NCBI GenBank assembly: GCA_004297725.1
Contig: SCUS01000133.1
Location: 186,001-250,000 of the forward strand
Length of the DNA stretch: 64,000 nt
Origin: Myxococcaceae bacterium
Lineage (GTDB): Bacteria; Myxococcota_A; Polyangia; Polyangiales; Ga0077539
Direction of reading: 5' to 3'
The notes under the pieces were generated by a model. It worked only from the letters and a program-made list of their open reading frames with translations, ran no database searches and was not told the DNA's origin. Below, one piece after another: positions 40,474 through 52,668 of the stretch. Position numbers and translations under genes: made by a program. Position 1 is the stretch's first letter. Each line of letters starts with the position of its first letter.

Positions 40474-41790
40474 TCAGGGAGCGGGGGCTGCGGGGCGGGC
40501 GGGCGCCGCAGGGCGGGCGGGCGCCGCAGGGCGGGCAGGGGCCGCAGGGCGGGGGCGGACACCGGGACGTACGGGCGTCGCGGTGGTGGTCGCGCACGCG
40601 GGGATGAGCGAGAGCGCGATGCCCTCGTCGGTGGACATGCCCTCCCCGTCGAGCGCGGCGTAGGCGTCGATGCGGAGGCAGGAGCGGGGCGTCACCGCCG
40701 GCTCGTCGGTGGCCATCGCCTGGGTGTGGGCCTGGGTCGCCTCGGCGGAGGCCGTGAAGGGCCGGGCGGTGGTCACGCTGGCGCAGCCGATGATGGCGCT
40801 CCAGCGGGTGCCGAGAGGCTGCGAGGGGATGACACAGGCGTTGGGGTCGACCGCCTCGGGCGCGGCGTTCTCGTCCTCCTCGGCGCCCATCACCATGGCC
40901 TCCGGCGGCGGGCCGTACAGCTCCGCAGGCGTCTCCTTCGCCCCGGGGAAGGCGACGGCCACGATGGCTCGGAGCTGATCCATGGTCCAGCGTACGGCGG
41001 TCTCCCTGGCCTGCGGATCGGCCGGGTCGGCAGCGGCCTGGTTCTCGAGTTCCCACCACTGGGTCAGGCCGCGATTGCGCATCACGGTGAAGACCTGGTT
41101 GACGTTGCGCTCGGTGCCGACGCGCACCATGTCGAGGTTCAGCGTCGCGCGCCGAGGGAGGGCGCTGCGGCCGGGCACCGGGATGAAGAAGTCCTGGACG
41201 TAGTCCTTGCGGCAGTGGGACGCGCGGCACTGCGGCGGGGCGTTCTCGAAGGCCGCGCTGAACTCGGGGTTGCCCTGGACGATCTCGCCGACGCCGCGGC
41301 CCCACCCGTTGAGGCCGCCGAAGAGGCGGATCCATCGGTTGAACGAGGCGCGACCCCACAGGCGGGTGCGGGCGGCGGAGGCCTGAAGCTCGGCCTCGCG
41401 GCGCTCCCGGTCGGCCTGCTCGGCGGCGCGGCGGGCGGCCTCGCCCTCCTGGCGGGTGCGCTCGTAGACCGCGAGGCGCTGCCGGGCCTCGTCGACGTGC
41501 GTCCCTGCAGGGAAGGCGCGGAGGTACTCGTTGAGCCCGTCGAGGGAGGCGCGGTGGTCGGCCCAGTAGTCCTCCTCGGTGGCGTTGATGACGGCCTGCA
41601 CCTCGGGGCGGAAGCGCCCCTGGGGTTGCGCCTGGAGGTACTCGCTCGCGGCCGCGAGGCGGTCTGAGCCTTCGGCGGCGTAGCGGAAATTCCGGTAGGC
41701 GGTGTAGTCCGCGCGGGACGCCACCACGCGGCAGCCAGCGACGGTGATCGCCGCGATCGCCACCGCCCTCAACGTGTCTCTGGAACGCAT
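40474..41790 (-). CDS. Lipoprotein with helical linker and Ala/Pro tail
   Basis: A 438-residue lipoprotein (lipobox TVAGC). Contains tol-pal-like helical repeats (SDRLAAASEYLQAQPQGRFRPEV, SLDGLNEYLRAFPAGTHVDEAR), a long charged coil (RTRQEGEAARRAAEQADRERREAELQ), then a globular domain with several Cys (CRASHC, CSVT-type) and a C-terminal tail of RPAAPA repeats. No family recognised. The ATG at 41790 gives the signal peptide. Confidence 0.72.
   Translation of the reverse strand: MRSRDTLRAVAIAAITVAGCRVVASRADYTAYRNFRYAAEGSDRLAAASEYLQAQPQGRFRPEVQAVINATEEDYWADHRASLDGLNEYLRAFPAGTHVDEARQRLAVYERTRQEGEAARRAAEQADRERREAELQASAARTRLWGRASFNRWIRLFGGLNGWGRGVGEIVQGNPEFSAAFENAPPQCRASHCRKDYVQDFFIPVPGRSALPRRATLNLDMVRVGTERNVNQVFTVMRNRGLTQWWELENQAAADPADPQARETAVRWTMDQLRAIVAVAFPGAKETPAELYGPPPEAMVMGAEEDENAAPEAVDPNACVIPSQPLGTRWSAIIGCASVTTARPFTASAEATQAHTQAMATDEPAVTPRSCLRIDAYAALDGEGMSTDEGIALSLIPACATTTATPVRPGVRPRPAAPARPAAPARPAAPARPAAPAP
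40480..40555. repeat. 15-bp tandem repeats coding the RPAAPA tail
   Basis: About four tandem units of the type GCAGGGCGGGCGGGC encode the Ala/Pro/Arg C-terminal tail of the adjacent lipoprotein. Likely replication-slippage DNA in a disordered region. Confidence 0.7.
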
Positions 41791-41818
41791 GTCTGAACCT
41801 TCTGTTGCTACGACGATT

Positions 41819-42346
41819 TCAGGGCGCGCCGGTGCACGTGCCGACATCGCGGCAGAGGGCGGTGCACGAGTTGGGGGCGTTGCGGATGACGTCCGGCAGG
41901 CTGTTGCAGGAGGTCTCCTCGATGGCGTGACCGCACGCCGTGATGTCGCCCTGGAACGCTCCGCAGAACTCTCCCCGGTACTGGGAGCACGAGTGGGGGC
42001 AGGCGTTGGTGCCGAAGAGGTCCTGCCGGATGTTGCCGCGGACGCACTGGATGAACGCGGCCTCGGAGTCGTTGGTGCAGTCGGGCCCCGCGCCGGAGAT
42101 CGAGCGGCAGAGCACGCCGCACTCGCGGAGCCGGAAGCAGAGGTGCGAGCACATCCCCTGGTCGAAGTAGTCGTACTCCGCCTCGGACTGCGTGCCGGGG
42201 ATGTCGACGTTGGCGTTCTCGCTGCCGCAGCCGCCGATGTCGCCGGGGGTCGGCGCGGCGATGAACGCCGTCGACATCGCGAGCACGGCCAGCGCCGTCC
42301 AGCGGGGGCGCCGCGGCGCCGGGGAGGAGTTGAGCTGGGCCGTCAC
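41819..42346 (-). CDS. Cys-rich exported protein
   Basis: A 175-residue protein with a signal-like hydrophobic N-terminus (WTALAVLAMSTAFIAA) followed shortly by IGGC, possibly a lipobox, and then about 14 cysteines in paired spacing (CSHLCFRLRECGVLC, CPHSCSQYRGEFC, CTALCRDVGTC). Starts with GTG overlapping the upstream gene's stop (GTGA). Function unknown; disulfide-bonded envelope protein likely. Confidence 0.7.
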   Translation of the reverse strand: MTAQLNSSPAPRRPRWTALAVLAMSTAFIAAPTPGDIGGCGSENANVDIPGTQSEAEYDYFDQGMCSHLCFRLRECGVLCRSISGAGPDCTNDSEAAFIQCVRGNIRQDLFGTNACPHSCSQYRGEFCGAFQGDITACGHAIEETSCNSLPDVIRNAPNSCTALCRDVGTCTGAP

Positions 42347-43026
42347 GGAAGCACCTCGTAGTCCACCAGGATGCCGAGGCCGCCGCCGATGATCGGATAG
42401 ACCGAGCCGCCGTTGCCCAGGTACAGGTCGAAGACGGCCTCGGCGGTGATCGCGAGGCCCGAGCGGATGTAGAACGCGCCGCCCACCGCGGCCTCGAAGC
42501 CCACCGAGAGCTCGGGGCAATACCCCCAGCCCGGCGGGTACACCACGCTGCGGTTGGGGGCGATGCCGCCGCCCACCCACTGCGGGCTCCCCGGCGGGAT
42601 CATCAGTCCGGCGGAGCGCTGACAGGCGCCGCGGGTGATCAGCAGCGGAACGTCGATGCGAGCGTGCGCGGCCAGGGCGCTGGTGAAGCGGCGGTAGATC
42701 TGCACGCCGGGCTGCACGGCGAACTGCGCGCCGTTGCCGTCCATCCCCCCCTGAAGGCCGAGCGACGGGCCGAGCAGGAACTTCCCCACGTGCAGGAAGG
42801 CGTAGGTGCCCTGGACGAGCACCGACGGCGGCGACAGCACGCCGTAGGAGAACGGGTCGCGCAGCCGCGCTCCGATGCCGAACTCCGCACGAAGCAGGAT
42901 GTGGCGTTCGTTGGGCTGCACCGTCCATCCGCTGGACGGCGCCGGGGGATCGCCGAGCTCTTGCGCAGCGGCGGGAACAGCAGCCAGGACGAGCCCGGCC
43001 GTGAAGAGCAAAGCGCGCGTTTTCAC
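42343..43026 (-). CDS. Outer membrane beta-barrel-like protein
   Basis: A 227-residue secreted protein (signal ending PAAAQ) with alternating hydrophobic strands rich in Gly and aromatic residues (HILLRAEFGIGARLRD, LLGPSLGLQGGMDGNG, VGGAFYIRSGLAITAEAVFDL), ending in a hydrophobic strand, typical of small beta-barrels. A GTG start at 43026 follows a TTGACG-N17-TCTACC promoter by 11 bases. Coupled by GTGA to the Cys-rich gene downstream. Confidence 0.7.
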   Translation of the reverse strand: MKTRALLFTAGLVLAAVPAAAQELGDPPAPSSGWTVQPNERHILLRAEFGIGARLRDPFSYGVLSPPSVLVQGTYAFLHVGKFLLGPSLGLQGGMDGNGAQFAVQPGVQIYRRFTSALAAHARIDVPLLITRGACQRSAGLMIPPGSPQWVGGGIAPNRSVVYPPGWGYCPELSVGFEAAVGGAFYIRSGLAITAEAVFDLYLGNGGSVYPIIGGGLGILVDYEVLP

Positions 43027-43037
43027 CGTGCGCGCAT

Positions 43038-43066
43038 GGTAGACACGGCCCCGCGCCCATCGTCAA
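43038..43066 (-). promoter_or_regulatory. Sigma70-type promoter of the beta-barrel gene
   Basis: Read leftward: TTGACG (43061-43066), 17-base spacer, TCTACC (43038-43043), 11 bases to the GTG start. The 51-base divergent gap leaves little room for a second promoter for the gene at 43078. Confidence 0.5.
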
Positions 43067-43077
43067 CGGAGCAGTGA

Positions 43078-43722
43078 GTGCCCGCGAGCAAGTCTCCCAC
43101 CCAGTGGTCCTTCGGCCTCCTCGTGCTCGCGTGCGCTGCCACGTCGGGATGCCCCTCGTCGCCCCCCGCGGCCGTCGACGCCGCGGCGGTCGTGCGGCCC
43201 GCGACACCTGATGCCGGCGCTCGCGCGCGCTCGCATCGCAGGCGTCGACGACGCCCCGCCGCCGCGCAGGCGCCGGGCGCCCACGTCGCGCAGAACGATC
43301 CGACGGAGTCGTTGGAGGACGAGGGTCCGGCGCCGCCGAGGCCTCGGGTGACCGAGACCGGCCCGGTGCTGCCCGAAGACCTCGGTCCGCCGCCCTCGCA
43401 GGAGCTCGACATGACCCAAGCGGGAGCGGGCGGTCCGATGGGCCTGGAGCCCTCGCAGATCCGCCGGGCGATGGACCCGCTGCTGCCTCGGATGTCGGCC
43501 TGCGCCGAGGCCACGACGGACGAGTCCGGTCGCGGTCCTCGCGGTCGGGTGGGCGTGCGGCTGCGGGTGCACGGCGACGGTCGGCCCGTCGCGGCGCGCG
43601 TGAGCGGCGGGGGCGGCACCGCGGAGTTCGTGATGTGCGTCCGCCGCGTGGTGGCGTCCGCGCGCTTCGACCGCTTCGCCGGCCCCGACGTCTTCGCGAC
43701 GTGGGGCTTCGACGTGGACTGA
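43078..43722 (+). CDS. Lipoprotein with AgmX/PglI-like C-terminal domain
   Basis: A 214-residue protein with lipobox TSGC, a disordered Ala/Pro linker with an Arg/His run, and a C-terminal domain resembling the AgmX/PglI C-terminal (TonB-C-like) domain: an Ile/Met helix (QIRRAMDPLLPRMSAC), VGVRLRVHGDGRPVAARVSG, FVMCVRRVVASARFDRFAG. In Myxococcus such domains occur in gliding-motility proteins. Start GTG at 43078, no clear ribosome site. Ends eight bases from the convergent MopE gene. Confidence 0.78.
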   Translation: MPASKSPTQWSFGLLVLACAATSGCPSSPPAAVDAAAVVRPATPDAGARARSHRRRRRRPAAAQAPGAHVAQNDPTESLEDEGPAPPRPRVTETGPVLPEDLGPPPSQELDMTQAGAGGPMGLEPSQIRRAMDPLLPRMSACAEATTDESGRGPRGRVGVRLRVHGDGRPVAARVSGGGGTAEFVMCVRRVVASARFDRFAGPDVFATWGFDVD

Positions 43723-43730
43723 GCCCGCGC

Positions 43731-46543
43731 TCAGCGGATGGAGCGGTAGTAGATGTCGCCGTTGACGCCGGCGCGGCGGTCGACCCACACGACGTGCGCG
43801 ACGGGGTTGCCCCCGTTGGTGGTGGCGAGCACCGAGGGCGTGGCGCTGTCGACCCCCGGCTGCGCGGAGTCGAGGCGGACGTCCGTCGGCTGGAAGAGGC
43901 CGCCGCCGTCGAGGGAGTAGTTGGCGTAGATGTCGAGCGACCCGTTGCGGTCGTCGGCCCACACCGCGTAGACGGCCAGGCCCGCGTTGGCGGCCACGAC
44001 GTTGAAGGCGCGCGACTGGCCCGGGAGGCCTGCCATCACCTGCACATCGCGCGCGGGGAAGGCGCCGCCGGTGGTGCGCGACGCGTACACGTTGGGGAGG
44101 CCCCAGCGGAACTCCTGCCAGACCACCGAGAACTCCCCGCCCGGGAGCGACATCGCGGTGGGGCGGATGGAGTCGTGCGGGTACGGATCGGCGTCGACGC
44201 GCGCGTCGCTGGTGCGCCAGCTCGCCCCGAAGTCCGTCGAGCGGTTGGTGTAGATGTCGTAGGCGTCGTTGGCGCGCACGTCCTGCCAGGCGACGAGCAC
44301 GTTGCCCGCGGCGTCGGCGGCGATCGACGGCTCCTCGCTGGCGTGCGTCCCGGCGGCGTCGGTGTCGAGCCGGACCTCCGGACCAGGCCAGGTCTGGCCG
44401 CCGTCGGCGCTCGCGCGGAAGTAGATGTCCGTCCCCTCGCCCGAGCGGTTGTCGCGCCAGACCAGGTACGCGCGGTTGCCCACCGCGACGAGGTCGGGCG
44501 TCGAGGCGACGCTGGTGAAGGCGCCGCCGGTGTCGATCTGCAGCGGCGTCGACCAGGTGGTGCCGTTGGTCGAAGTCGAGGCGAAGATGTGCCGTCCGCG
44601 GTTGGAGAAGAGCACCTCCCACACCGCGAGGTAGCCGCGCGTGGTGGGCACCAGCTCGATGTTGAAGGAGTCGTTGTTCTGCCCGGCGTTGACGCGGAAG
44701 TCCGCCCCGCCCCACGTGCCGCCCGAGGAGGTCGACACGTTGCCGAAGAGCTGGCGATAGCCCGTGGGGCTGCTCCCGGACGGGGGACGGAAGTCGCCCC
44801 AGAGGGAGACGAGCCCGGCGCCGCCGTTGGGCCACGCGAGGCGGGGCTGCACGCTGGCGAAGGAGCCCGCGACGTTGGTGTCGAGCCGCACGTCCGGCAG
44901 CCACGACCCGCCGCCGTTGGTGGAGCGCGCGAAGTACACGTCGCTCTCGCCGCTGCGTCGGTCGATGAACACCACGCCGATGTTGTTGCCGGCGCCCGCG
45001 AGGTAGGGCTGGATGGAGTTCAGCGCGCTCGAGTCGAGGCGCACGTCCGTGGGGGGCGCGAGGCCCTGGCAGCCCTCGTCCACCCGGGCGTTGCAGTTGT
45101 TGTCGAGGCCGTCGCAGTAGGCCTCGCTGTCGAGGTCGCGATAGCTCGTCGGGTAGGTGCAGCCCCATCCCGCCGCGCCGTTGCACACCGGGCGCGCGGC
45201 CGAGCAGACCCCGACCCCCTCGGCCCCGCGACGGTTGCAGCGCAGCGTCGACGGCGCCGAGAGGCCCTCGTCGATGAGCCCGTCGCAGTCGTTGTCCTGT
45301 CCGTCGCAGACCTCCGTCGCCGCGCCCGTCCCGCCGCTGCAGACGATGGCGCCGCGCACGCAGGCGAAGCGCCCGAAGGTGCACGCCCCCACGTTGTTGC
45401 CGCACACCGCGAGGGGGCCGGTGCCAGGGATCACGCCCCCGGCGGGCGCGTCGTCCACGACCCCGTTGCAGTCGTCGTCGAGGTTGTTGCAGATCTCCGA
45501 GCCCGGCGCCGATCCGCCGACGCAGCGCAGCGCCCCGCGCTCGCAGACGTAGGTGCCCGGTCGGCACACGCCCATGCTCGGGCCGCAGGCGGTGCCCACC
45601 ATCGCGGGCATGTCGTCGGTGAGGCCGTTGCAGTCGTTGTCGCGCCCGTCGCAGACCTCCGGGCCGCGCGTCCCGGTGGCGTCGCCGCAGGAGAGCTCGC
45701 AGCCGTCCGTCGGGTCGCCGTTGCGGTCGACGAAGCCCCGGGCGCAGCTCGCGACCCCGCAGTTGCCCGCGACGCACGACGCGGTGGCGTTGACCGCCGG
45801 GCACACCCGACCGCACGCGCCGCAGTTGGCCACGTCGGTCATGAGGCTGAACCCGTTGTCCGTGGTGCCGTCGCAGTCGTTGTCGCGGCCGTCGCAGACC
45901 TCCGGACCCGACGCGGTGCACTCGTACTCGCAGCCGTTCGCGGGGTTGCGGTCGCGGTCGACGGCCCCGGGGCGACAGGCGCCCATGCGGCACACGCTGG
46001 CGACGCAGGCCGCCTCGGCGCGGTCGAAGACGCACGCGTTGCCGCAGCGGCCGCAGTTGATGGCGCTGTTGGTGAGGTCGAAGCCCTCGTCGGTCATGCC
46101 GTCGCAGTCGTTGTCGATGCCGTCGCAGACCTCCGCGCCGGTGGACGAGCACTCGTACTCGCACCCGTTGCCGGGCATCCGGTCGAGGTCAACGAAGCCC
46201 ACGTCGCACTGGCGGTATCCGCACACGCTCATCGCGCACGCCGGAATCGCGTGGGCCGGGGCGCACGCGTTGCCGCAGGCGCCGCAGTTGCGAGGATCGG
46301 CGGTGAGGTCGAAGCCCTCGTCGGTCGTGCCGTCGCAGTCGTTGTCGCGACGGTCGCAGACCTCCATCCCCGAGGGGAGGCACACGCCCGTGTCCACCGG
46401 CACGATGCCGTTGTCGCGAATCGGCGCGACGTCCCGCACGTTGACCAGGCCGCCGTCGCCGGTGGCGCAGTTGAGGCAGTAGGGCTCCGGCGCGCAGCCG
46501 AGCACCGGGAGCAGCAGCGCGAGCGAGGCCAGCAGCGGGCGCT

Positions 46544-46547
<4 letters not shown>
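43731..46547 (-). CDS. Surface lipoprotein with seven MopE-like repeats and sialidase-type Asp-box domain
   Basis: A 938-residue lipoprotein (lipobox VLGC). The N-terminal half carries seven MopE-like Cys/Asp repeats (VCDRRDNDCDGTTDEG, VCDGIDNDCDGMTDEG and others) plus Cys-rich spacers ('ANCGACG..C' units). The C-terminal half (about 420-938) has repeated blocks with Asp-box-like S-x-D/N-G-G-x-x-W motifs (STNGGGSWLPDVRLDTN, SADGGQTWPGPEVRLDTD), forming a likely beta-propeller like exosialidases, but no sialidase active-site Arg triad is evident. Its ATG overlaps the stop of the upstream MopE gene (ATGA). Likely surface, metal-binding adhesion or glycan-binding protein. Confidence 0.85.
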
Positions 46548-49174
<2,627 letters not shown>

Positions 49175-49330
49175 TCGCTCTGCTCCCACGCCCTCCGGGC
49201 ACGCACTGCCCGTGAGGGGCCCATCGGACTCCGCGGGACTGTTTCATGGTCCCCAGTTCGTCTCAAGGCAGTCGTGGTTCCCGATGCCGTCGGCCGCAAG
49301 CGCCTCCCCCGCGCGGGATCAGGTCGAGCG

Positions 49331-50254
49331 TCAGCCTCGCTCCGAGCGCCCGCCGCTCGCCGCGGCCCACCCGCGAGGATGCAGAAGGATCCCTCGGGCC
49401 TCCTCGTCGAGCGCCTCCCACCGTCGGCGGAGCTGCGAGAGCGGCGAGGGATCATCCCCTGGTCGGAGCGAGCCGAGGCAGCGCTCGAAGGCGCCGACGC
49501 GATCGGCGGGCGAACCGACGCGCTGCGAGAGCAGGGCGCGGGCGTGCGCTTCGAGCGCCGAGGCGCCGGCCGGGTCGAGGACGCCGCCGACCGCCGAGGT
49601 CGCCACGATGGGGCAGCGCCCATCGAGGGGGCTCAGCCGGGCGCGCAGCACGCGGGTCGCGGCCTCGATGGCGAGGGCCCGATCGGGGTCGTCGGCGGCG
49701 GACTCGCGGTCGAAGGGAGGGAGCTCGTCGATGCGGTGCAGCACGGCCAGGAGCGCAGGGGCGCTGCGGCGTCGGAGGGTCCATCCCCGGGAGAGCGCGA
49801 GGAGGTCGTCGACGTCGTCGTCGATGCCGGCGTCGACCTCGGTGACGGAGAACACCGCGATCATCAGGTCGGGGGGGTCGGGCGAGAGCGCGTCGCGGAG
49901 CTGGGCGCGCAGCTCGGGGCGGCCCGCGGCGCGGAGCCCGGGGGTGTCGAAGGCGATGAGCGATCCGCCCCAGGAGACCTGCGCGCACGAGACGGCGAGG
50001 TCATCGCCCGTCGAGGCGAAGTCCGCCAGCGCGAGCGCCAGCGTCGACTTGCCCACCGCGCGGCGCCCGACGAAGGCCATCGACGGGACCCACCCCTGGG
50101 CGGGCACCTGCCCCAGCCGGAAGCGCGCGAGCGCGGTCGACGGCGAGCGCTCGATCGACAGCTCGATGGTCGGCACCGGCGGCGCGAAGGCTCCCAGCGA
50201 GACGGCCATCTCCCTCGCCGCGGCGAAGGGATCGCGCGCGCCGTCACTCCTCAT
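49331..50254 (-). CDS. P-loop GTPase-like protein, paralogue of the upstream GTPase
   Basis: A 307-residue protein with Walker A GRRAVGKST, switch II DTPGL and a degenerate G4 motif (LHRIDE where NKxD is usual), plus a helical C-terminal region. Its core mirrors the upstream gene's (VTEVDAGIDDDVDDLLAL versus ASQVDAGVDEDLAELVAL), so the two are tandem paralogues. No membrane segment. Start overlaps the upstream stop by 11 bases. The unusual G4 suggests altered nucleotide specificity or a pseudo-GTPase partner. Confidence 0.75.
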   Translation of the reverse strand: MRSDGARDPFAAAREMAVSLGAFAPPVPTIELSIERSPSTALARFRLGQVPAQGWVPSMAFVGRRAVGKSTLALALADFASTGDDLAVSCAQVSWGGSLIAFDTPGLRAAGRPELRAQLRDALSPDPPDLMIAVFSVTEVDAGIDDDVDDLLALSRGWTLRRRSAPALLAVLHRIDELPPFDRESAADDPDRALAIEAATRVLRARLSPLDGRCPIVATSAVGGVLDPAGASALEAHARALLSQRVGSPADRVGAFERCLGSLRPGDDPSPLSQLRRRWEALDEEARGILLHPRGWAAASGGRSERG

Positions 50255-51482
50255 CGGGCCTGGTGATGTCGGAGGGCGGCCCCTCCTCCGCCGCCTGCGA
50301 GAAGGCCGCCCGCGCCTCCTGGACGCTCACGCCGTCGATGAAGTAGCGCACCGCGGCGACGCCCAGCGCCCAGGTTCCGGTCGCCGCCACGGCGCCGGAG
50401 ATGGTCGCGCCCACGCCAGGAACCAGCTTGAGCGCGGCCCGCACCGCCTCGCGCAGCCCGACGCCCGCGCCCACCGACGCGCCCAGCACCGCGAGCCACT
50501 CGCTGACCGCGCGCGGTCCGAGCGAGCGACCCGACGCGTAGACGATGCCCGTGAGCATCGACGACTGCAGCGGGATCAACACCGCGAGGTCGGCGATGGG
50601 CAGCGGGGTCGCGCCCACCACGAAGGACACGCTCGTCGCCGTGCCCACGAGGCGCATCGCGACCTTGCGGCGCACCGAGCGCGCCCGCTCGAAGGCCCGC
50701 GCGGCCTCGATCTGCGCCGACACCGGGAGTCCCTTGTGGATCTCCATCGCCAGGGCGTCGAGGTTCCACCGCCAGTCGGTGGCGACGGCCCCCTCGGCGA
50801 AGCGCTGCCAGGTGCACACCGGCACGACCGGCAGCTCCGCCCCGGTCACCCGCTGCACGTGCCCGCGCAGCACCTCCCTCGCCTGCTCGATGGACGCGCG
50901 CTTCTCCGCGTCGCCCTCGTAGGGCGGCGCGCGACGCTCCGCGGGCGGCAGCTCGTCGACCTTGGTCATCACCACCACCACCGGCACGGCGCGGTCGGGG
51001 CCGCTGATCGACGCGCGCAGCGCCACCAGCTCGGCGAGGTCCTCGTCGACGCCCGCGTCCACCTGGCTCGCCTTGAAGAGCCAGAGCAACACGTCCGGGC
51101 GCTCCGAACGAAGCGCCTTCGCGACCGCCTCCCGCCGCTCGGGCCGCGCGCCCGCCCGAAGGCCCGGGGTGTCGAGCCAGCGCACCTGACGGCCCTGCAC
51201 CTCGAGGTCGATCCAGGCCGGGGCGGCGGTGGTGTCCTCGACCGCGCCCACGGCCAGCAGCTCGCGTCCGAGGAGGGCGTTGGCCAGCGACGACTTGCCG
51301 CTTCCCCGCCTTCCCAGCACCGCGACCCTCGGGGCGCGCCGACCCACGAGCAGGGCCCGCAGGTCGCGCAGCTCGTTGATCACCTTCTGGGCGCCGGGGA
51401 TGCGCTTCAGAAGCTCCTCGAGGTCGTCGAGGGTCTGGGCCGCATCGCGGGTGTCGGGAGGAGGGCTCTGGTCGGTCGGCAT
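50244..51482 (-). CDS. GTPase with DUF697-like membrane domain
   Basis: A 412-residue protein of the Era/YfjP-like group: Walker A GRRGSGKSSL, switch II DTPGL, G4 TKVD (VVVVMTKVDELPP), and a C-terminal DUF697-like region with hydrophobic segments (GATPLPIADLAVLIPLQSSMLTGIVYASG, GVGATISGAVAATGTWALGVAAV). DUF697 GTPases are inner-membrane-associated and poorly characterised. The ATG at 51482 (MPTDQSPPPD) was chosen; the longer frame upstream is Pro/Gly-rich. First of a tandem GTPase pair. Confidence 0.82.
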   Translation of the reverse strand: MPTDQSPPPDTRDAAQTLDDLEELLKRIPGAQKVINELRDLRALLVGRRAPRVAVLGRRGSGKSSLANALLGRELLAVGAVEDTTAAPAWIDLEVQGRQVRWLDTPGLRAGARPERREAVAKALRSERPDVLLWLFKASQVDAGVDEDLAELVALRASISGPDRAVPVVVVMTKVDELPPAERRAPPYEGDAEKRASIEQAREVLRGHVQRVTGAELPVVPVCTWQRFAEGAVATDWRWNLDALAMEIHKGLPVSAQIEAARAFERARSVRRKVAMRLVGTATSVSFVVGATPLPIADLAVLIPLQSSMLTGIVYASGRSLGPRAVSEWLAVLGASVGAGVGLREAVRAALKLVPGVGATISGAVAATGTWALGVAAVRYFIDGVSVQEARAAFSQAAEEGPPSDITRPDEE

Positions 51483-51653
51483 GGGGGGTGTTGGAGGTGG
51501 ATCGTACGACGGCCCCGCGAGACAGCCAGCGCCCGCGGCATCGCCGCCCGAAGGGGGCGCTCCGGGTCTATTCAACCGCCCCGCGCCCGGCCTTGGGCTC
51601 TGTCATGGAGGCTATTGCGGAAGATCAGGCCTTCGGCGAAGGATACGCCCGCC

Positions 51654-52637
51654 ATGTCCAAACCCATCTCCCGCTGGTCCATCGCCCTGCTCACCGCCCT
51701 CTCCATCGGCAGCGCTGCCGAGGCCCAGAGGCTGATCTCCGTCGCCACCCTCGCGCCGAGCGGCTCGACGTGGATGCGCGGGCTCGACGCGGCCAACCGC
51801 GAGCTGCGACGCCGCACCAACGGCGCGCTCGCGCTGCGGTTCTACCCGGGCGGCGTGCAGGGTGATGAGTCCGAGGTGGTGCGCAAGATGCGGCAGGGAA
51901 GGCTCGACGGGGCGGTGCTCACCGGCACCGGCCTCGGGCAGATCCACCGGCCGGTGCTGGCCTTCATGCTCCCGGGCGTGTTCCCCGACCGCGCCACGAT
52001 GGAGCGATCGCGCGTCGCGCTCAGCCCCGAGATCGAGCGCCAGTTCAACACCAACGGCTTCGTGATCGCGGCCTGGGGAGAAGGCGGCAGCCCGCGCCTC
52101 TTCTCGCAGCGCGCCATCCGCACTCCCTCCGACCTCCGGCAGGTCCACCCGTGGATCTGGCGCGACGACGTCATCCTCCCCGAGCTCTACGGCGAGGCCG
52201 GCGCGCAGGGTGTTCCGCTCTCTCTCCCGGAGGTGCTCTCGGCCCTTCAGACCAACCGCATCGACACCTTCATCGCGCCCCCGCTCGCGGCGCTCGCGCT
52301 GCAGTGGTCGACCCGCGCGACCTTCGTCTCCGAGGGGGCCAACAGCTTCGGCATCGGCGGCATCGTCCTGTCGCGCCGCGCCTGGGACTCCCTCACCCCG
52401 GAGCTGCAGACCACCACCCGCGAGGTGATCCAGCAGTTCAACACGCTCATCGGCCGCAACGTCAACCGCGACGACGAGAGCGCGCTGCGCGCGATGACCT
52501 CCCGCGGCATCCAGCAGGTGAGCTACACCGCGGCCGAGCGCGCCCAGTGGACGACGCTCTTCGCGCGCACCCGCGCCCGCCTCGTGGGCACCGTCTCCGA
52601 CGCCGCCTGGATGGAGCGCGTCCGCACCGCTCGCTGA
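51654..52637 (+). CDS. TRAP transporter solute receptor (DctP family), orphan
   Basis: A 327-residue secreted binding protein (signal ending GSAAEAQ). DctP-type motifs include ISVATLAPSGSTWMRGLDAAN, GVQGDESEVVRKMRQGRLDGAVLTG, and VPLSLPEVLSALQTNRIDTFIAPPLAALAL, where the conserved Arg after the LQTN turn would bind a carboxylate ligand. No DctQ or DctM permease genes are adjacent, so the receptor is orphan here; in some Proteobacteria and myxobacteria such receptors partner with distant permeases or TPR-type TatT lipoproteins. ATG at 51654. Confidence 0.88.
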   Translation: MSKPISRWSIALLTALSIGSAAEAQRLISVATLAPSGSTWMRGLDAANRELRRRTNGALALRFYPGGVQGDESEVVRKMRQGRLDGAVLTGTGLGQIHRPVLAFMLPGVFPDRATMERSRVALSPEIERQFNTNGFVIAAWGEGGSPRLFSQRAIRTPSDLRQVHPWIWRDDVILPELYGEAGAQGVPLSLPEVLSALQTNRIDTFIAPPLAALALQWSTRATFVSEGANSFGIGGIVLSRRAWDSLTPELQTTTREVIQQFNTLIGRNVNRDDESALRAMTSRGIQQVSYTAAERAQWTTLFARTRARLVGTVSDAAWMERVRTAR

Positions 52638-52668
52638 CCCCCCAGGCTTCGTTCCTCACCACCACACA

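Noticed and set aside
42525..42551. AATACC...GGTAC stretch as another palindrome copy
   Set aside because: The spacer is about 14 bases, outside the 7-8 base rule.
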